The notes beneath the pieces are model-generated. The model was not told the origin of the DNA, searched no databases, and saw nothing but the letters and a program-made list of their open reading frames with translations. The position numbers and the translations under genes are program-made. Of a stretch of 7,519 bases of DNA, positions 5,501 to 7,519 are shown piece by piece. Each line of letters starts with the position of its first letter. Within the stretch, counting starts at the first letter, position 1. The stretch spans positions 877 through 8,395 of the forward strand of contig CAJTZB010000112.1 in assembly GCA_910583815.1 (NCBI GenBank), in the 5' to 3' direction. This stretch comes from an uncultured Lachnospiraceae bacterium. Lineage in GTDB: Bacteria; Bacillota; Clostridia; Lachnospirales; Lachnospiraceae.

Positions 5501-5947
5501 CTAAAATATAAAAAATGTTCCAATCAACGTAAAAATAATCCGAGCAATGAACTGCAGCAGTATAATAAACAGAATTACTTTCAGCACTTTACTTACTGGT
5601 GTCTGTCCTGATGCCTGTGGTGGTCTCTGCGGAGTTGCAGGCTGTCTCTCTGCAGGCTGCGCAGGATCGGGGGCTTTGGACTGCTGGACGGAAGCTGAAG
5701 GCCTTACAGCTGCAGAAACCTCCTCTTGTGCCGGCTCATGGTGATAATTGTTGTCGTATGCTTCGTGAAAACGATGATGGTCATCTTCTTCCGTATGGGT
5801 ATATCCGTCGTCATACATATTATGTAATTCCTGATGTTCCTTTTTACTTGCATCCTCTTCTCTGTTATATCTTCCGCACTTTGGGCAAATACCAAAGTAC
5901 TTCTCCTCATCATATGTTTTTCCACATTTGACACACTTGATTAGCAT
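5501..5947 (-). CDS. Zinc-ribbon protein with His-rich middle and C-terminal membrane anchor
   Basis: 148 residues from the ATG at 5947, preceded by a GGAGGAGAG ribosome binding region. Residues 5-24 form a zinc ribbon (C5, C8 in CVKC; C21, C24 in CPKC). Residues 38-70 are rich in His, Asp and Glu (including HHRFH and NYHHE). Residues 80-118 are a Pro/Gln/Ala linker. Residues about 119-147 are one hydrophobic membrane segment at the very C-terminus. With no signal peptide, the expected topology is a cytoplasmic zinc ribbon held at the membrane by a tail anchor. An upstream in-frame start at 5998 would put extra sequence before the ribbon and has weaker support. I recognise no named family beyond the generic ribbon; the role could be metal handling or scaffolding. 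No hairpin terminator follows, so transcripts may run into the radical-SAM promoter region. Confidence 0.8.
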   Translation of the reverse strand: MLIKCVKCGKTYDEEKYFGICPKCGRYNREEDASKKEHQELHNMYDDGYTHTEEDDHHRFHEAYDNNYHHEPAQEEVSAAVRPSASVQQSKAPDPAQPAERQPATPQRPPQASGQTPVSKVLKVILFIILLQFIARIIFTLIGTFFIF

Positions 5948-6015
5948 ACCTGTTCTCTCCTCCCAATAAAGGTCTAACACATGCTCTCTGCAACACAATT
6001 CCTATAAGGCAAAGC

Positions 6016-6056
6016 AAAAAGGGCTGCCACAGGAAATTTTCTGCACAAGACAGCCC
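6016..6056 (-). terminator. Intrinsic terminator downstream of the DUF3899 gene
   Basis: On the minus strand GGGCTG (6056-6051) pairs with CAGCCC (6026-6021), followed by TTTTT (6020-6016). The 24-nt interior can add a small inner hairpin (CAG...CTG). It is placed to end the ABC-ATPase/DUF3899 transcript, or to act as an attenuator in the leader of the zinc-ribbon gene, whose start lies 68 nt further on. Confidence 0.75.
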
Positions 6057-6125
6057 CTAACATTTCTCTGGCAGGCACTCTCCTGTAAACTTTATCTTTC
6101 CTAAAGCAGCCCCAATTCTTTTTTA
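6016..6125 (-). other. Structured intergenic RNA with two competing stem arms (possible attenuator or small RNA)
   Basis: Read on the minus strand, a GGGGCTGC arm (6113-6106) lies just after the DUF3899 stop and a second GGGGCTG arm at 6057-6051. Either can pair with the single GCAGCCC arm (6027-6021) that precedes the T-run; the distal arm gives the longer perfect pairing (7 bp). A TATAAT overlaps the DUF3899 stop codon but its -35 is poor (TTACAG at 15 bp), so a separate transcript of about 100 nt is only possible. I see no clear promoter between 6015 and 5948 for the zinc-ribbon gene. No known riboswitch consensus was recognised. Confidence 0.25.
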
Positions 6126-6551
6126 TTATATGCCATACCATACGGCTGTAAGCACTGCAGATACTATAAGCAACATCAGCCCTATAAGCAGCGTGGAACC
6201 TTTTCCGAAACGGCCACCAGTTTCCGCGCCTTTTCCTTTCCGCTTTTCCTGTTTTCCAAGCTTGTACTCATAAAAGCCGCCTACCGTATCAGTAATCCGG
6301 CCCGGAATCAGCGCATGTGCTCCTTTCCGGAACGCATAGGAAAAAATATCAAAAAAACCTGTCGTAGAAACCCAGATAAGCGCTCCTATGCAGAAATACA
6401 GCATTCCTACAATAAAAAATGCATCGCAGAATACCATAACTCTTCCTTCTGTATTTGCCGGAACTCCCCCCATACGGTATGCTGCAAGCGCTGCCACCAG
6501 CAACGCTGCAGCTCCTATCTGAATAGCATAGCCTTTTAATTTCATAAACAA
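6126..6551 (-). CDS. DUF3899-type small membrane protein
   Basis: 141 residues resembling the DUF3899 family, small uncharacterised Firmicute membrane proteins. Three hydrophobic segments are visible (about 8-26, 40-62 and 118-139), with a basic loop KLGKQEKRKGKGAETGGRFGKG (97-118) that should lie in the cytoplasm. The block ICIGALIWVSTTGFFDIFSYAFRKG-like at 53-77 (here FCIGALIWVS, then TTGFFDIFSY) is the family core. The start is uncertain. AGGAG at 6562-6558 is 6 nt from a TTG at 6551 and 12 nt from the ATG at 6545; I chose the TTG for its spacing, but the ATG would remove only two residues. It begins directly after, or 6 nt after, the stop of the ABC ATPase and is clearly in the same operon, followed by the terminator at 6016-6056. 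No function is known. Confidence 0.83.
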   Translation of the reverse strand: MFMKLKGYAIQIGAAALLVAALAAYRMGGVPANTEGRVMVFCDAFFIVGMLYFCIGALIWVSTTGFFDIFSYAFRKGAHALIPGRITDTVGGFYEYKLGKQEKRKGKGAETGGRFGKGSTLLIGLMLLIVSAVLTAVWYGI

Positions 6552-7519
6552 TTAGTTCTCCTGACGAAGCTCTGCCTGATATTTCTCAAACTCTGCCTTG
6601 TTGCAGTATACAAAATGCCCTGGCAAAACTTCCTGAAGGCTTGGTAAATCCACACTGTAGTCATGCTCTTTTAATGGAACATAAGTAATTCTTTGACGCT
6701 GCTTCTCATATTCCGGATCCGGCATAGGAATTGCCGAAAGCAAGGAACGAGTATATGGATGAAGTGGATGGCGGAACAGCTCTTCCGAATCTGCCAGCTC
6801 TACCAGCTTACCAAAGTACATAACGCCGATACGATCAGAGAAATACTTTACAACAGACAAATCATGCGCAACAAACAGAATGGTCAGGCCCATTTTATGG
6901 CGTAAATCATCCAAAAGGTTGATGACCTGCGCCTGAATTGATACGTCAAGCGCACTGACCGGCTCATCTGCAATAATCATTTCTGGATTCATAACCACGG
7001 CTCTTGCCACACCAATACGCTGCCTTTGACCACCGGAAAACTCATGTGGATAGCGTCCTGCATGTTCACGTACAAGACCTACCATCTCCAGTACCTCATA
7101 TACCTTCTGATTGATTTTTTCTTTGTTGGTCTCGCCTCGGATAATCAGTCCTTCTGCAATAATCTGCCCAACTGTCATACGAGGGTCAAGTGATGCAATC
7201 GGATCCTGGAAAATCATCTGAATCTGCGTAATAAACTTCTGTTTTGCAGCAATTTTTTTCTCATACTCAAATTCCTGTGTAAGCTTTTCTTTCTCAGCCC
7301 CTTTTGCTTCTGCAATCAGCTTCTCATATTTCTTTACAACTTCATTGAGAGCTTCTTTTGCATACAGCTTGTCACAGTTTCTATGGTCATATGCTGCCGC
7401 TTTCATTTCTTTGCGCTGCTCTGCAATGTACGCAGCCGTTTCTGCCTTCTTTTCGGCAATACGTGTCTCGCTGGCACCTTCTGCTTTGAGCTTTTCTGGT
7501 GCTTCCTTTAATTCTTTTT
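6552..7519 (-). CDS. Oligopeptide/dipeptide ABC transporter ATP-binding protein (OppF/DppF type), C-terminal part
   Basis: The reading frame is open to the right edge, so this is the C-terminal 321 residues of a longer protein; Walker A lies outside the window. The ATG at 7406 is internal and not the start. Visible ABC motifs are the Q-loop IQMIFQDP followed by ASLDPRMTVGQIIAEGL (codon of Q near 7207), signature SGGQRQR (near 7037-7017), Walker B MIIADEP with D-loop SALD (near 6980-6945) and switch His VAHD (near 6865). The C-terminal oligo_HPY element HPLHPYTRSLLSAIP marks the peptide/nickel-importer subfamily. It would power a membrane permease importing oligopeptides, dimerising with an OppD-type ATPase. 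Odd point: a Lys/Glu/Ala-rich, probably helical stretch of at least 90 residues precedes the Q-loop where OppF normally has a few strands. It is co-transcribed with the DUF3899 gene. Confidence 0.92.
   Translation of the reverse strand, partial: KELKEAPEKLKAEGASETRIAEKKAETAAYIAEQRKEMKAAAYDHRNCDKLYAKEALNEVVKKYEKLIAEAKGAEKEKLTQEFEYEKKIAAKQKFITQIQMIFQDPIASLDPRMTVGQIIAEGLIIRGETNKEKINQKVYEVLEMVGLVREHAGRYPHEFSGGQRQRIGVARAVVMNPEMIIADEPVSALDVSIQAQVINLLDDLRHKMGLTILFVAHDLSVVKYFSDRIGVMYFGKLVELADSEELFRHPLHPYTRSLLSAIPMPDPEYEKQRQRITYVPLKEHDYSVDLPSLQEVLPGHFVYCNKAEFEKYQAELRQEN

Noticed and set aside
5599..5931. Plus-strand open frame of 110 codons opposite the zinc-ribbon gene
   Set aside because: The minus-strand frame has a zinc ribbon, a membrane segment and a ribosome binding site; the plus-strand frame has none of these and is a shadow.

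Overview
The window looks like a stretch of chromosome from a low-to-mid GC Firmicute of class Clostridia, most likely a Lachnospiraceae gut anaerobe. This rests on gene content (a CmpB-type small permease, a DUF3899 protein, the TIGR03916/TIGR03915 radical-SAM pair without a uracil-glycosylase domain, an OppF-type ATPase with a long charged insert), strong AGGAGG-type ribosome binding sites and TTGACA/TATAAT-type promoters. The species assignment is inference. I see no rRNA, tRNA, CRISPR array, insertion sequence or phage gene.

Layout from left to right. 1-515 (minus): 5' part of a 23S rRNA uracil-C5 methyltransferase (RlmD type), running off the left edge. 581-1084 (minus): a CYTH/triphosphate-tunnel protein. 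1085-1302: divergent intergenic region with a perfect 8-bp inverted repeat and a plus-strand promoter. 1303-1707 (plus): small CmpB-family membrane protein. 1802-2251 (plus): lipoprotein made almost wholly of Asn-Gly-Thr-rich repeats. 2267-2291: a terminator able to serve both strands. 2299-5407 (minus): a three-gene operon, read from right to left as a radical SAM protein (TIGR03916 type), its TIGR03915/DUF4130 partner and a GNAT acetyltransferase carrying a decayed HAD-like N-terminus. 5408-5500: the operon promoter. 5501-5947 (minus): zinc-ribbon, His-rich, tail-anchored protein. 5948-6125: an intergenic region with a terminator hairpin and a competing arm. 6126-6551 (minus): DUF3899 membrane protein. 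6552-7519 (minus): oligopeptide-type ABC ATPase, partial at the right edge.

The most interesting part is the radical-SAM operon. The first two genes belong to a family pair suspected, but to my knowledge not biochemically shown, to act in DNA repair or modification. Three independent sequence signals support a DNA-repair role here. The radical SAM protein has a helix-hairpin-helix segment. Its last residues, QLSLFD, match the consensus beta-sliding-clamp binding motif. Its near-consensus promoter (TTGACA, 17 bp, TATGAT with upstream TG) is flanked by two 14-bp palindromes, each matching the Gram-positive LexA/DinR box at 12 of 14 positions. The combined hypothesis is an SOS-induced, clamp-recruited radical SAM DNA-repair system with an acetyltransferase/HAD-like third component translated by overlap. 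This is inference from sequence and needs comparison with homologues and experiment.
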